Shown piece after piece: positions 1 to 11,859 of a stretch of 64,000 nucleotides of DNA (position 1 is its first letter; each line of letters opens with the position of its first letter). The notes under the pieces were generated by a model, which was not told the DNA's origin, ran no database searches, and saw nothing but the letters and a program-made list of their open reading frames with translations. This DNA is from Astrothelium macrocarpum (taxonomy: Eukaryota > Ascomycota > Dothideomycetes > Trypetheliales > Trypetheliaceae). Location of the stretch: assembly GCA_021030915.1 (NCBI GenBank), contig JAGEMR010000093.1, positions 62,001-126,000 on the forward strand. Reading direction: 5' to 3'. Position numbers and translations under genes: made by a program.

Positions 1-38
1 CCTGTACCCTTCAAAAGTCAAGGCTACAGGCCAGACGA

Positions 39-2364
39 ATGGAAAATTTTGCCTACGAGCCTGTTTCTCTTCCACCATCAAGAGTAAGTTCTCCATGCCA
101 GCTCAACTTTCATTCACATTACCTTTCGTTCAACTTTGGTATGTCCTTATTGTGTGCCATCCGGCCGACTGAATCGCTTTAGGCACCTTCTCCTTCAGGT
201 TCTCAAACCTCTCGCCAAGCAACCAATTCAACGGGCGAAACACCACACCAGTCACCGCCTATCGCTTCCGTCCATTCTCCACCACTGACTCCTCATCAGA
301 CCAATTCTCGCGATGACTCTAGCATTGCGACAGCCGGAAATGTTCCCAGAAGCACTCATGCGCATGATCCAGCTGTCATGACACCCCAAGGCTCTCCTCC
401 CCATGAACCTCCTCCCACATCCGTGCCAAACGCATATGAGGAGCCGAGATCCGCAAGTGGATCCATTTCTGGACCATCCGCTTCTTCGGGTCAAGTATCT
501 ACACAACCATCTTCCGTCTCGGATTCATCTGGACCCATCGCAAGCCATCCGAAGCATGCTCCAACTTTCACAGTCGGCCCATCTGGGGATTCCCTCCCTC
601 CATCACATGAGGGTAGTCCTGTTGGCACGCCAGGCAGTACAACGCCTGGTTCAACCACTCCCTACAGTGGTCCAATGACCCCTCACGGTGACCGCGACGA
701 TCCCTATGCTCGTAGCAAGCGACCGCCTCAAACAAGAAACCTTGAGGCAATCGATGCCAGATTCATTTTTGGAAATAGAGATCCTCGCCGGCAGACATAT
801 ATGGGACCGTCATCCTCGAACCTTCCCCGATCTACTGGCAGCGCCTCAGATATATCCAAGGTGGAAAACAAGCGACACAGCTTTTTCGGGGCAGCAAAAC
901 AGCAAGATGAAACTGGATCAACATCGTCACATAAACCACATGGGTCAATGTCGGAATTGAAAAGGTTTTTTAAACTCGGGGGACACAAGAGCAGGGAAAA
1001 GCGGACTCAGTCGCCCCCGGGTTCGAAGAGATCGAGCAAAATATATACCTCGGGATCTCGTACGCCTCCATATCATCAGCAAGCTTCTGTTATTCAGCAA
1101 AGTGTCCCATTTGCCGATGACCATGGTTTGCAGACTAAATATGGCAAATTTGGGAAAGTCCTCGGCTCGGGCGCTGGTGGATCTGTCCGGCTTATGAAGA
1201 GAAGCAGCGACGGAGTCACTTTTGCGGTCAAGCAATTCCGCGCCCGTCATTCCTATGAGACAGAAAAAGAATACAGCAAGAAGGTGACGGCAGAGTTCTG
1301 TATCGGATCGACACTGCATCACGGCAATATCATTGAGACAATGGATATTGTTCACGAGAAAGGAGCTTGGTACGAAGTCATGGAATATGCTCCTTTTGAC
1401 CTCTTTGCTTGTGTCATGACGGGCAAGATGTCTCGTGAAGAGTGCACTTGCTCCACTCTACAAATCCTCAATGGTGTGACTTATCTTCATAGCATGGGTC
1501 TTGCTCATCGAGATTTGAAGCTTGACAATGTCGTTGTCAACGAGCATGGCATTATGAAAATAATCGATTTTGGTAGTGCTGTGGTCTACCGATATCCGTT
1601 TGAAAATGACATTGTCCTTGCTACCGGTTCGTGGCAAAACTAATGCGATTCTGTAGTTGCTATGTTAACGCGTGATAGGCATCGTTGGATCTGATCCATA
1701 CTTGGCACCAGAAGTCTATGACAACGCAAAATATGATCCTCAGCCAACAGATGTCTGGTCACTGGCTATCATTTTCTGTTGCATGACCCTGCGTCGTTTC
1801 CCCTGGAAAGCGCCCCGAATTTCGGATAATTCATATCGCTTGTTCATTGCCCCTCCTGATCCTGCTCAACAGGTTGCCGATACGAGAAGATCTGAACAAG
1901 CGAGATCCAGTTCGAATTTGGAAGAAGTTAATGACGAGAAAAAACGTGCGACGTCAGAATCTGGACCCACCAGTCACGATGACACGAATAGCTCGGCAGC
2001 TTCAAGCCATCATCACCACCATCATCATCACAACGGAGCCAAATCTGATCCACCAAGTTCGACAAATGTGACGAGCCAAAACTCTTCTGAAGCAGCAAAC
2101 TCATCGGCGCAGGTGTCACAAACGATTAAAGGACCTTGGCGGCTGTTGCGACTACTGCCGCGAGAAAGTAGGCATATTATTGGACGCATGCTAGAAGTTG
2201 ATCCAAGAAGACGAGCAACCCTAGATGAGATTTTACAAGACAAGTGGGTCATGTCAGCTCCAGTCTGTAGGCAAGAAGAAGGGGGACGAATTATAAGACA
2301 GGGCAACCACGAACACACTCTTGAGCCTGGTGGACAGCCAACGCCTAATCCCAGTAGGAAGTAG
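39..2364 (+). CDS. Hal4/Sat4-type serine/threonine protein kinase
   Basis: Exons 39-83, 183-1626 and 1679-2364 join in frame (introns 84-182 and 1627-1678) to give 724 aa. The first 330 residues are Ser/Pro/Thr-rich and low complexity. The kinase domain starts near residue 333 and has a glycine loop (GSGAGGSV), VAIK-type lysine (FAVKQF), HRDLKLDN catalytic loop, DFG and an APE motif (SDPYLAPEVY), so it should be active. The long Ser-rich N-terminus and the SDPYLAPE signature match the fungal Hal4/Sat4/Npr1 group, which controls potassium and nutrient transporter stability at the membrane. An insert inside the C-lobe carries a run of nine histidines (about 2008-2034). The frame stays open upstream of the ATG at 39 to the window edge, so the true start may be outside. 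Confidence 0.85.
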
Positions 2365-3262
2365 TCCAAAGGCTTGAGCTCTGTTGTGAGATGGTGGGCT
2401 TCGTCCTATGCACATAATAGAGAACAGGCATGTCTTGGCCTGGTACGTATATAAGGGTTCATGATAAATTATGCTGGCGCAAGGTCAGGAAAAGGACTGA
2501 AGTTGTGTCAAGAATAAAACCGCGAGTTGGTTCCGCGGTATTAGAGTATTCAGGGTGGCTTGATTTATTGCTTTTGCGCAAGTATCTCTCCAGACGAACG
2601 TTTCTCTTGGACGTATGTAGTTGTCAGCAAAATTTGTGCGATGATTTTGACGCGATATGATTGCCATATTTGACGTGTCTTTGAAAAATTCCTGATTGGC
2701 CTCTTTTTCTATTTACATCTCTGCAAAGCTTGTACCCGGGAAAAAATTTTGACTGATTTTGAGACGCACCTTTTCATATGATTCCAATCTTTTCAGAATA
2801 TCGACTTTGCAACCTCTCCACACTATAATTCCCTTAGAGTCGCTACAGATAAACTCAACTCCATCTTCCAGATTGCCCACGTCACAATACTACGTTCCTG
2901 ATGGTCGGACTGAAGCATTTACCCGCAAACGACGAGCACCAAAAAACATAGCACCAATGGAGCTTTTCTGGTCAAATATTGTCGACCAACAGTATTTTTT
3001 TTGTTTCAGATATTAGGTCTTATGGAATGTCGATCAAGCGTCCGTTTTGTCTTTCGGTATTTTTTTTGGGTGTTTATTTTATCTATTAGAAAGATTATTC
3101 CTTAATCAAGATGGTTGAAAAAAAAAATAAACAACAATTCTTGATATGTACAGGAAATGGATTGTACCAAACAACTCATCTAAAGAACAAGATTTATTTG
3201 CACATAGCACCAGAACCTTAGTGCATACCCAGGTCAAGCGATTCTCAGCTCTCTACTTTCAA
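2365..3262. other. Intergenic, convergent 3' regions
   Basis: No gene seen. The stretch separates the 3' ends of the kinase and the CE5 esterase. It holds an AATAAA-like hexamer near 2513 and several T- and A-runs (2990-3135), consistent with 3' ends on both strands. Confidence 0.5.
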
Positions 3263-4049
3263 CTACAATTTGCTGTTGACAAACGAGAGCGCAGCCTGCC
3301 CGTATTCTGATCCGTAGCCTTGATGGACCGCTGCATCATTTCCATTTGAACAGTACGGATCAGCTGCGTCACAATAGCTTTGAATCTTGGTCGAAAACGA
3401 GCCACAAGTAAAGCCGTCGGGTCGTGCGTCAAATCCACCAGCCGTTGAAGTACCAACGTTGAATGGCTCTCCCGGAGAATGCCTTGGGTCACCCATCCAG
3501 ATCACCGCTTTGACCTGAGCTTGAGCGGCGGTTGATATGGTAGCTGCCGTACTGCTGATTCCCTCGTTTGTATCACCGCCACCGCACAATGCATCATCGA
3601 AGATTTGCGCCCCCTGAAACACAATGTTAATCGACACTTATCCAGCATGGCTCAAATCCAACTTTTTGGTACTTTTATGTAGTTCGAATACTACAACTCC
3701 GGGGGGAAATAGAAAGCCATACCTGTGAGTATCCTACAAGCACCAACTCCGTACTTGGACATTGTTCGTTGAAAGTATTGACCTGACTTGCGACAGCTGA
3801 GACACCTGCTTGTACAGATGCTCCATAGTCATCACCTCCTTCGGCGGGATAATTGATTGCTTCGGCCGTTGACCCTGAACGAGCATTCAAAATCAAGTTG
3901 ACGACCGTTCCGGCCGAGCCATAACCAGCAGGAGCCGTTGTCTCTCGAGCTCCAAAAATATGGATGTTGGGGCAAGCTCGACGTTCAACCTCTAATGGAA
4001 TAGCTAGAGCTTGCCTAAGAACAAGTACAGCAGCGATTGTAAACAACAT
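3263..4049 (-). CDS. Secreted CE5 esterase (acetylxylan esterase / cutinase family)
   Basis: Two exons, 4049-3723 and 3613-3263, with intron 3722-3614, give 225 aa. A hydrophobic signal peptide covers about the first 16 residues. The splice restores the nucleophile elbow GYSQG (Ser near 108). The second exon supplies ALCGGGD, the catalytic Asp in CDAADPYC and the catalytic His in AVHQGYGSEYG. The paired cysteines and the DPYC and HQGYGSEYG signatures are closer to acetylxylan esterases than to cutin hydrolases. The enzyme would be exported to deacetylate plant hemicellulose or cleave related esters. Length is normal for the family, which supports the intron choice. Confidence 0.9.
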
Positions 4050-5559
4050 GATGTAGAAGAAAGAGACTTGTGTGATGCTGAGAAGATGTTGATTGATAGT
4101 GTAGCTCTCGGAAAATCTTTGGCTCTGCGATCCAGCCTTTAAGTAGAGCTGACATTACAACAGCTTTTACCGGATCAAAGGAATATCAGACGAAATAGCC
4201 GTCACGACGTCCAAGCCAGTCTGATCTTGATTGATGTCTTTGTTTTCCTTGGTAATTGCACTTCAAGCATTAGTGGGTAGGGTTTCGTTCATAAGCCCTG
4301 AAATTTCGCCCTTGACGCTACTAATCTGGAAATGCGCAACCGAAGAGATTGTTTGGACCACTCACCTGTTGATACGCTGCGTCATTTTATCTGGAGGGAT
4401 TGCCATACTGACAGTGCATACATTTCATTGGTTTTTAGAAGCTATAAGGTTTTTGCTATAATGACGGGCCAAGTTAGCGTCATATGATTTGCGGCTTTTC
4501 GGGTATCCTTGACTTTATTTCAAACTACATCTTGTTTTGCCGGTAAGTGGCGTCGGGTAAAATGGGACATGCGACATGTTGCGTTTCATGAATCTAAGGG
4601 AATCCTTTGCAAAAAAAATCAATATGAAAGCCAGGATTCCGCAGGTTGTTGGTGCGTCACTTCGGACTTTCACAGGCTAAATGCTTTAATGTAATTCCTG
4701 GTGGAAGAAGTTTCCGCGAAACTACCAAATCGAATACAAATCCCTCATGTTCTTGAGTAAAGGTTTTGCTCTTTCTTAAATCCCGTATTGGACAGGCACT
4801 CGGGGGCCTGGTGCTCTTTACGTCGCCATTCCTCCGTTCTCACTGCGAATTCTATAGGATCTTGAGGCCACCCAATCAAATCGAACTAGCCTATGCTAAA
4901 ACATTGTTGGTCCATTAAGCGTTGTGCCTTTGCGGGTACACTATCAAATTTCTCCGCCTAGATTGTGAATCGAATACCAAGAGGTTTTTATATATACTAA
5001 TCGAGTCCGCCAAGCGTCATCGAGACTTCGTAGGCTTTTGCTTAATGCTTCGATGCTCGCTTCGGCTGTGCGCGAGAACCAGCAGCCTCGCGAGTTACCG
5101 CAAATGTGTGCCTTCTAACATAGCAATCAATGCTGTCTTGGTGGTACAATTCAGTCCACTTGATTATACTGTGCATGCGTTTGATAGTCTTCGTGTTCTA
5201 GAATTAGAGTGGGCCCTCAAATGCCATCACCAAGGATTTCTAATTGACGGTTACATTTCTGGCTTGAGGTAACCTTCACGCTCTGGCGACATTAGCATCC
5301 GGTGTGTAGCTACACTCACAGCCTCCGAATCGATTTTGATCTCTGGCTTCATAGCTACCTTGTCGTGAGGGCATTAAAAAACGGCGTATTTCCTTTTTCA
5401 GTCCATCTTTGGCCGAGTACAAGCAATATCTTCCAAAGGTGCCGGAGACCTTTAGACTAGTCAGGTTGAATGTGTGGAATGAACACGGCAATAGTGCGTT
5501 AATGCTTGAGTCATAGAAACATATACTTCTTACGAAGCAGCTTGGGACAATCGAGTTAT
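4050..5559. other. Intergenic region upstream of the CE5 esterase
   Basis: No gene recognised. The open frames here (for example 4922-5272) lack codon structure, known motifs or splice partners. The part next to 4050 is the esterase promoter and the part next to 5560 is the carboxypeptidase 3' region. Confidence 0.45.
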
Positions 5560-7335
5560 TTACATGGTTAGTGATTCAACTAAGGAATCAGACTTTAGAC
5601 CTCCAGCCAGACCGCGATATTTCTCTGGCCCACCCATAACTTTTGGTCCTTTGCCACTCTGTCTCCTCCGCCCTTGCATTAATATTCCGTCTTTGTTGTC
5701 CCGCTTGATAGGCGCTGTACCATTGCCGAGTACATCGACGGGCTGCGGAACGTCTGGTTGAGTCGTAAAGGGGGACACCTCATCCAAGCTATTGATCCTA
5801 CCAAGTAGCAACTCTAGATGTCGATAGGCAGAGCTTGGCTGGAATTCTGGAATCTCATGACCACTCAGATCAACGCTGACGAAGGTCAGGCCACGCTCGG
5901 TGCGGAAACTACCGTAGACGCCGGCACCAGCCACTGAGCCTTGCACAGCATCATAATGGTAAGGGACATAAAATGGAAGCGTGGGTGGTTGAGAGAAGCC
6001 TTGAGCGCCATTCCAGGTTAGGTTTTGGAGTGTGAGGAGAGTGCCATTCATGATCAAGACCATGTCCAACATTCCGTGACCGACGATTGTGTTATTTGTC
6101 TTTTCAGTGACACGTGCAAGAGGGCCTCCATTGATGCCGGATGGTGGGGATTGGTCACTGCCATTGACGAACACATTAACGTCCGTACAAATCATCCAAT
6201 TGGTGTTGAGGGGAGCATGAATAACTTGCTTGACGTCGGTGCGATTAAAGTATGGCTGCGAGAAGCCGACCGGAAGATAAAAATCGGAATACGGGAATCC
6301 CAAAACATCCCAAGGGATAGGACAAAGTTGTCCAACCTGATAAATGTCAAAGCATGGATTTATTTCGAAGATTGCCGAAAATATATCGTCAAACACATCA
6401 CAGCTTCGTGACGGTTCATCACTATCGCCTCTCGTTCCAGGGACTCCTGGGAAAGGACCAGCTGGCGGAAATTGTAGGCCGTTGTTGAGAAAATCGTTGT
6501 ATCCGCATGCGTCACTGGTGTTGTGAATTTGAGCTTCGAAGGTGTCGTTGAAGGGAAAAAGTTGCTTATGATATTGGGTGAATGCGTAAGCAGGAACTTG
6601 TTCGGTTATTCCGTCGTAGCCAATGCTCGGGTCGTAAACAATAATTCCATTCACATTGTAATATTCCGTATCGTTCTGACTCAACATGGCGTCGGCAATA
6701 TAGGGAACATATTGACCTGCATAGCTCTCCCCTGTGACATAGACTTTTCGGTTGTTCAGATCAAATAGATCCATGAAGTTTTTCCAGAAAGGAAGGAATT
6801 GGGTGGCGACGTCAATTTCACTTGTAGCGTTGGGTGTCCCTTGAGTGTACCCAGTGCCAACAGGTTGTTCCACCCAGACTACATTCGTCAAATTTGTCCA
6901 TGAGTAGGTATTGGGGACAGGAAGATAAGTTCCGGGTTGCCAAGCTACTGGCCCGTTCTCGTGCAAAAATCCATCCAAACTAGAACACCCTGGCCCGCCA
7001 TTGAGCCAAAGAACGATTTCTTCGGTGGCATTTGGATTTGTTGATGGCACAAACCAGAAAAACAATTCCTTTCCGGTATCATCGACAGGTAAAAGACCAG
7101 CATAAGACTCTCCAATGTCGAAGTAAACATCTGGAAGCGCTGAACCATTGACAGCGTACTTTGCTGTAGCATTGTTCAGGTATGGGGAATGCGATTGACG
7201 TGGGAAGTTGAAGTGGTCGTTCCGGATTGGCTGTGATGATCGCGTATTGTACTTTTGCTTGGAACGAAGAGTCGATCGAGCATCTGTGCAAGAGAGAGTA
7301 GTGATTAAGGTCAAGAAAAGGAATAGATGGTGCAT
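5560..7335 (-). CDS. Secreted serine carboxypeptidase (S10)
   Basis: Single exon, 591 aa, with an N-terminal signal peptide of about 19 residues. Family S10 motifs appear in order: the substrate-binding loop LWLNGGPGCSSLDG, the nucleophile motif GESYAGQY (Ser near residue 203), the Asp region around GHGMLDMV, and the His in SVDLSGHEIPEF. Many N-x-S/T sites point to glycosylation. The enzyme removes C-terminal residues from peptides at acid pH, either secreted or vacuolar; the lack of a yeast-CPY-like long propeptide favours secretion. A second GESYAG near residue 75 is a coincidental look-alike before the catalytic region. The C-terminal 60 residues are basic and low complexity. It is transcribed away from ESF2. 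Confidence 0.93.
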   Translation of the reverse strand: MHHLFLFLTLITTLSCTDARSTLRSKQKYNTRSSQPIRNDHFNFPRQSHSPYLNNATAKYAVNGSALPDVYFDIGESYAGLLPVDDTGKELFFWFVPSTNPNATEEIVLWLNGGPGCSSLDGFLHENGPVAWQPGTYLPVPNTYSWTNLTNVVWVEQPVGTGYTQGTPNATSEIDVATQFLPFWKNFMDLFDLNNRKVYVTGESYAGQYVPYIADAMLSQNDTEYYNVNGIIVYDPSIGYDGITEQVPAYAFTQYHKQLFPFNDTFEAQIHNTSDACGYNDFLNNGLQFPPAGPFPGVPGTRGDSDEPSRSCDVFDDIFSAIFEINPCFDIYQVGQLCPIPWDVLGFPYSDFYLPVGFSQPYFNRTDVKQVIHAPLNTNWMICTDVNVFVNGSDQSPPSGINGGPLARVTEKTNNTIVGHGMLDMVLIMNGTLLTLQNLTWNGAQGFSQPPTLPFYVPYHYDAVQGSVAGAGVYGSFRTERGLTFVSVDLSGHEIPEFQPSSAYRHLELLLGRINSLDEVSPFTTQPDVPQPVDVLGNGTAPIKRDNKDGILMQGRRRQSGKGPKVMGGPEKYRGLAGGLKSDSLVESLTM

Positions 7336-8128
7336 CTTGTGATCTGATCTAGCTTATCGATAGAAATGCTCGGACGTGAATGCGCAACCACACGCATCCA
7401 TCAGATATACCCAAGAGACCACAAGGACATTATATAACTTCTTGATAGAGATGAAGTGACGTAGCGCTAATAATGCGAGATTGTGCGTGATTGAAGTTCA
7501 TGACACTGACCAATCAAGTTGAAATATCAAACCTTGTCTATTACAGAAAAAGGCAGCTGTCAAGGTTGCACCTAGTGCAATGCCATGCCAAGCCAGGCTA
7601 AGCTGAGACGCACATGGAGAAGCAGACGTCCAAGGGAGGGACCAACAAAACTTCCGGCTGATCGAAAACTGGTAGCGGTCAGTACAAGACTCGCCATCAA
7701 GTGGACGTGGGCATGGACATGGGCATAGACATTGACGTTCTTCGGCGGTACTGGCGATGTACTGTTCAATGATAGACTTGGGAAAAGTCTTTGGCGGCCA
7801 GCAATTCATCAAACCTTGGTATAGTGGTAGGTTAGGTCAGGTTTGCTGGACGGGGAGCTTGAACTTTGGACATGTTTGGCAAGTTTCAATGTCGATCATT
7901 TCATTTTAAATTTTTCAAAGTTGTCTTGCATGCCAGGAGAATTGCTTCGATTAGATAGGCTAGTCTCAAGCGGGCATGTGGTGCATCTTGAATAGGAGAC
8001 GGCCAGAGAGTCAGACGGAGGTGGCTGCTCGGCCCGAACCTGCCCGAACTTTCTCTTCTACAGCCAGTGCAATCACCCCTCTATCGTTCAGTACCCAACA
8101 CATTCTCTTACCTTGTCTTTCCCTTTGA
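7336..8128. other. Divergent promoter region (carboxypeptidase / ESF2)
   Basis: No gene seen in this 793-bp stretch between two divergent starts. C/T-rich stretches precede both start codons, as usual for fungal promoters. A short tract at 7812-7830 resembles a tRNA A box but has no cloverleaf. Confidence 0.5.
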
Positions 8129-9157
8129 ATGTCTCGCAATCAGCATGAATGGCTCGATGCGGATCGGAGTGGAGAAGATGACGATTATGGCTACGACTCT
8201 GGCTGCGACTATAATTTTAAGCACAATACCTTCCGCAGCCGGTCCTCAAAACGACGAAAGTTAGATGAAGACGATGACGATAAGTCATTCACAAATGGGG
8301 ATGAATGCCAAAAGGAGGTTCGAAATTTACGCGACTCACGGACATCACATTCGGCAGAGGCAGTCTTGAATCTGGACGACCTTCCTTCTGTTGCTCAAGA
8401 AGACGATGATCCCTCGCGTAATAGGGCCCTCACGAACGTCAGTTCCCTTACCCCAACTGCGCTAACGGCCAAAAAAATCGAAGCGAATCGCAAGAAAATT
8501 AAGAAGACTGGTATTATATATCTCACACGCATACCTCCGTTCATGAAGCCCACCACAGTGAAGCATCTACTTCAACCCTACGGTGAAACTGGCCGTATCT
8601 TCCTCTCACCCGAAGATTCTCAGTCTCACGCACGACGAGTCAAAGCTGGCGGTAACAAAAAACGATCTTTTACTGATGGTTGGGTGGAATTTGCGTCAAA
8701 GAAAGATGCCAAGCTCGTTGCGGAGACTCTCAATGCGACCATCATTGGTGGGAAAAAGGGAGGTTGGTATCATGATGATGTTTGGAATATCAGATATCTG
8801 AAAGGGTTCAAGTGGCACCATTTGACCGAGCAGATTGCAAATGAAAATGCCGAGCGTGCCGCAAGATTGAGGACCGAGATTGCACAAACAACGAGGGAAA
8901 ACAAGGCATTTCTTCAGAATGTGGAGCGAGCAAAAATGTTGGATGGTATAGAAGCGAAAAAGAATCGGAAACGTGAAGGTCTAGACTTTGACGCTACATA
9001 TGGTGGCATGGGTACATCCGATCCGCCGAAAATCGAGCATGGAAAATCAATTAGGAGAGAATTTAAGCAGAACGAGGTAATGCTCAAGACTAGAGTAAGC
9101 CATCGGAGAGAACAACCTTCAGACAATGTCAACCGTGTCCTTGAGAAGATTTTTTGA
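8129..9157 (+). CDS. ESF2: Pre-rRNA processing protein ESF2 (ABT1 family)
   Basis: Single exon, 342 aa. An acidic N-terminal third is followed by an RRM-type domain beginning KTGIIYLTRIPPFM (residue ~128) and containing FMKPTTVKHLLQPYG, TDGWVEFASKKDAK and the family signature NIRYLKGFKWHHLTEQ. A basic coiled C-terminus (ARLRTEIAQTTRENKAFL) follows. ESF2/ABT1 binds the small-subunit processome in the nucleolus and stimulates the helicase Dbp8 in 18S rRNA maturation. The start at 8129 is the first ATG of the conserved acidic region; length is close to yeast Esf2 (316 aa). Confidence 0.93.
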   Translation: MSRNQHEWLDADRSGEDDDYGYDSGCDYNFKHNTFRSRSSKRRKLDEDDDDKSFTNGDECQKEVRNLRDSRTSHSAEAVLNLDDLPSVAQEDDDPSRNRALTNVSSLTPTALTAKKIEANRKKIKKTGIIYLTRIPPFMKPTTVKHLLQPYGETGRIFLSPEDSQSHARRVKAGGNKKRSFTDGWVEFASKKDAKLVAETLNATIIGGKKGGWYHDDVWNIRYLKGFKWHHLTEQIANENAERAARLRTEIAQTTRENKAFLQNVERAKMLDGIEAKKNRKREGLDFDATYGGMGTSDPPKIEHGKSIRREFKQNEVMLKTRVSHRREQPSDNVNRVLEKIF

Positions 9158-10432
9158 CAGCAAGTCCAAAAATACCTGAGCCCGTGAGCTCATTTGTATG
9201 CTATCATTACCTTTGCTACTAATTGTGCGGCTCTAGATCTACAACTAGGATTTTGGATTTCCTCATTCTGCGTAGCTCCATTTTCGTTCAGATTGCTGGA
9301 TCTTGCGTGCGTACTGATCTTGCTCAACCCTGGACATCTTAATGCAGGGACCATAGCAAAGATTGGTTCCATCCGGCCGAGAGCACGATGCCTTGAATCT
9401 GAATGGTAATGTTCAGGTACTATTCTCTTTACCTCAACAACTTCTAGGCGTTTGGCAAATGACGATGTGGATACTTTCCCTATTGCACACGCATCTCATA
9501 ATGAGTTAAGTCATACCTGCAGCAGGCCTTCTTGGATGTGGACTCTTTGGCTGTTTCATTATTGCTACAAAATCCCCCAATGCAAAAGTCCTGCTTTCCG
9601 CGGAGAACGATAGTGTCACTTTGGATCCGTATTAGAATGTAAGAGGCTACAAAAGCCGCCAACCAGACATCTGCTCAAATAAGCACAGGAAATTAACATC
9701 GTCGATGTCATTGTTAGGCGGGGGACGCAGAGTCCGTCATTTCTTCATTAGGAATACCCCACTTTGGTAGGCTGATGTTAGAAGTATTTGCTTTTGTTGA
9801 ATCATTTTCCATTGGCTATAGCGAGTATATGAATACACCAGGCGGCGGATAGCCAGCCAAGAAAGCAAGGTGAGCTAAAGGATTTTCCCCGCACACCATA
9901 CTTCCAGTAGCATCCGAGGCGTACGTGGAGCAGGATATGCAAGTAGCTAATCATCGTCGTTTGTTTTTCTTAGCATCCCGCCCTCAATGGCATGGGAGTC
10001 CAAAAACAGAAGACTACCAGACTAGTGTTGTTAGGTGTCGTTGCTCGAACATACCTAGGTAGCCATGTGGTCGTTCAGCACTACTAGGATAGAAAGCCTC
10101 TGTTACGGCTGGTGTGCCTTACGGACGACGGGCAAGTGGGGTCATTATTCAATTGATGAGAGCTACTCAGCATCATCATCGTCAGATTTTTGAAGTTACC
10201 GTCGGAAGCCGGCAGATGTAGGGAGCACTTCTTGTCACATTTGTGTGGGGTAAACTGGCCTTGATGTAGGGGACAATTTGAATTGGGATCGATCTATTTA
10301 AGATTCCTATTTTCCTCATCGATTCCAGCACACATTCTTCATTGTTTACATTTGGGAATCATTCCAGAGCTTGATTATTGACCCTTTTCAAACAAGCTTC
10401 TATATCCAAACGGATTTTCGTTCCTGTTCATC
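9158..10432. other. Intergenic region before the alcohol dehydrogenase
   Basis: No gene recognised in about 1.27 kb. The last 150 bases, with pyrimidine-rich tracts before the ATG at 10433, look like the dehydrogenase promoter and leader. Confidence 0.45.
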
Positions 10433-11712
10433 ATGACTTACGACATCCCCAAAGAACAGTGGGCGCAGGTGCGCAGTCCGAAGATCATCTAATCGGTCGA
10501 GTGCTGATGAATCGAATTAGGTTATCGAGAAGACTGGGGGACCAGTCGAGTATAAGAAGATTCCTGTTCAACACCCTGGTCCTGACGAGGTTCTTGTTAA
10601 TATTAAATACTCCGGCGTTTGCCACACAGATCTCCATGCTGTCAATGGAGATTGGCCCTTACCAACCAAATTGCCGCTTGTTGGAGGTCACGAAGGAGCT
10701 GGTGTAGTCGTCGCCAAAGGCGATTTGGTTGAAGATATTCAGATCGGAGATCATGCCGGTGTCAAGGTCAATTGGATGCTCTTCCAGACATTGAGCTTTA
10801 GTACTGAAAGATAGATTGATAGTGGATCAATGGCACATGCCTCGCATGTGACTTCTGCCAGCAATCTGACGAGCCTCTCTGCGCTAAGGCATTACTTTCG
10901 GGCTACACGGTTGATGGCTCCTTCCAACAATATTGCATTGCAAAAGCTGCCCATATCGCACGAATTCCCAAAGATGTTCCACTCGATGCCGTCGCCCCAG
11001 TTCTTTGCGCTGGAATAACCGTGTACAAAGGGCTGAAGGAGTCCGGAGCAAGACCAGGGCAGACTGTTGCCGTTGTCGGTGCCGGTGGCGGTCTCGGAAG
11101 TTTGGCTCAGCAATACGCAAAGGTAGGTATAATTGGCCACCAGGACTGATGATTCCGAGCTAATGATTTTTCTCACAGGCCATGGGCCTTCAGATTATTG
11201 CCATTGATACAGGAGACGAGAAGAAGAAAATGTGTGAAGAACTCGGTTCCCATGCATTTGTAGACTTCGCAAAAAGCTCGAATGTCGTCAAGGACGTGCA
11301 AGCGGCAACCGAGGACGGCCTTGGGCCACATGCAGTCCTTTTGGTGGCTGTTAGCGAGAGGCCATTCCAGCAAGCTGCAGAGGTAAGCCAGTAGTACTCT
11401 TGCGTCAAATGTTTTTCACGAGTTTACTAACATCGATAGTACGTTCGACCTCGTGGAACCGTTGTCTGCATCGGTCTCCCTGCAGGAGCCAAATTATCTG
11501 CTCCAGTTTTTGAATCAGTGATCAAGATGGTTTGCATTCGCGGGTCCTATGTCGGCAACCGCAAAGACACTGGGGAGGCTCTTGAGTTCTTCCGTCGTGG
11601 GATCATCAAGGCTCCATTCAAGGTCATTGGCATGAGCGAGTTGCAAAAGGTATATGATATGATGCACCAGGGACAAATTGCCGGTCGATACGTCGTGGAC
11701 ACAAGTAAATAG
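10433..11712 (+). CDS. Zinc-dependent alcohol dehydrogenase (Adh1 type)
   Basis: Five exons: 10433-10468, 10521-10766, 10823-11122, 11179-11382 and 11440-11712; introns of 52-57 nt with clear donor and acceptor sites; 352 aa. Catalytic zinc ligands are visible as GVCHTDLHA (Cys46) and GGHEGAG; the structural zinc site is CLACDFCQQSDEPLC with all four cysteines; the NAD-binding turn is GAGGGLGSLA. Length and the first residues (MTYDIPKEQWAQ) match fungal Adh1, a cytosolic NAD-dependent ethanol/acetaldehyde enzyme. One substitution in the zinc-site neighbourhood is not alarming. The gene is unusual only in having a 36-nt first exon. Confidence 0.92.
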
Positions 11713-11859
11713 ACAGGACTCATGAGAAATTGCGGGATTAGGGCAGCATGGTCAATAACAAGCTATGCAGATTGGAATTGCCTCCATCAATCTGCATATC
11801 GAAACGTCTCGAGATGTCACCGTCTTTTTGTTTGCACTGCTCTTGCATTGACGATTTCA

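Noticed and set aside
2008..2034. Histidine run as a cloning-tag artefact
   Set aside because: It is inside a natural open frame with mixed CAT/CAC codons and conserved kinase sequence on both sides.
7807..7850. tRNA-like A box (tatagtggtaggtt)
   Set aside because: No B box at the right distance and no acceptor-stem pairing could be found.
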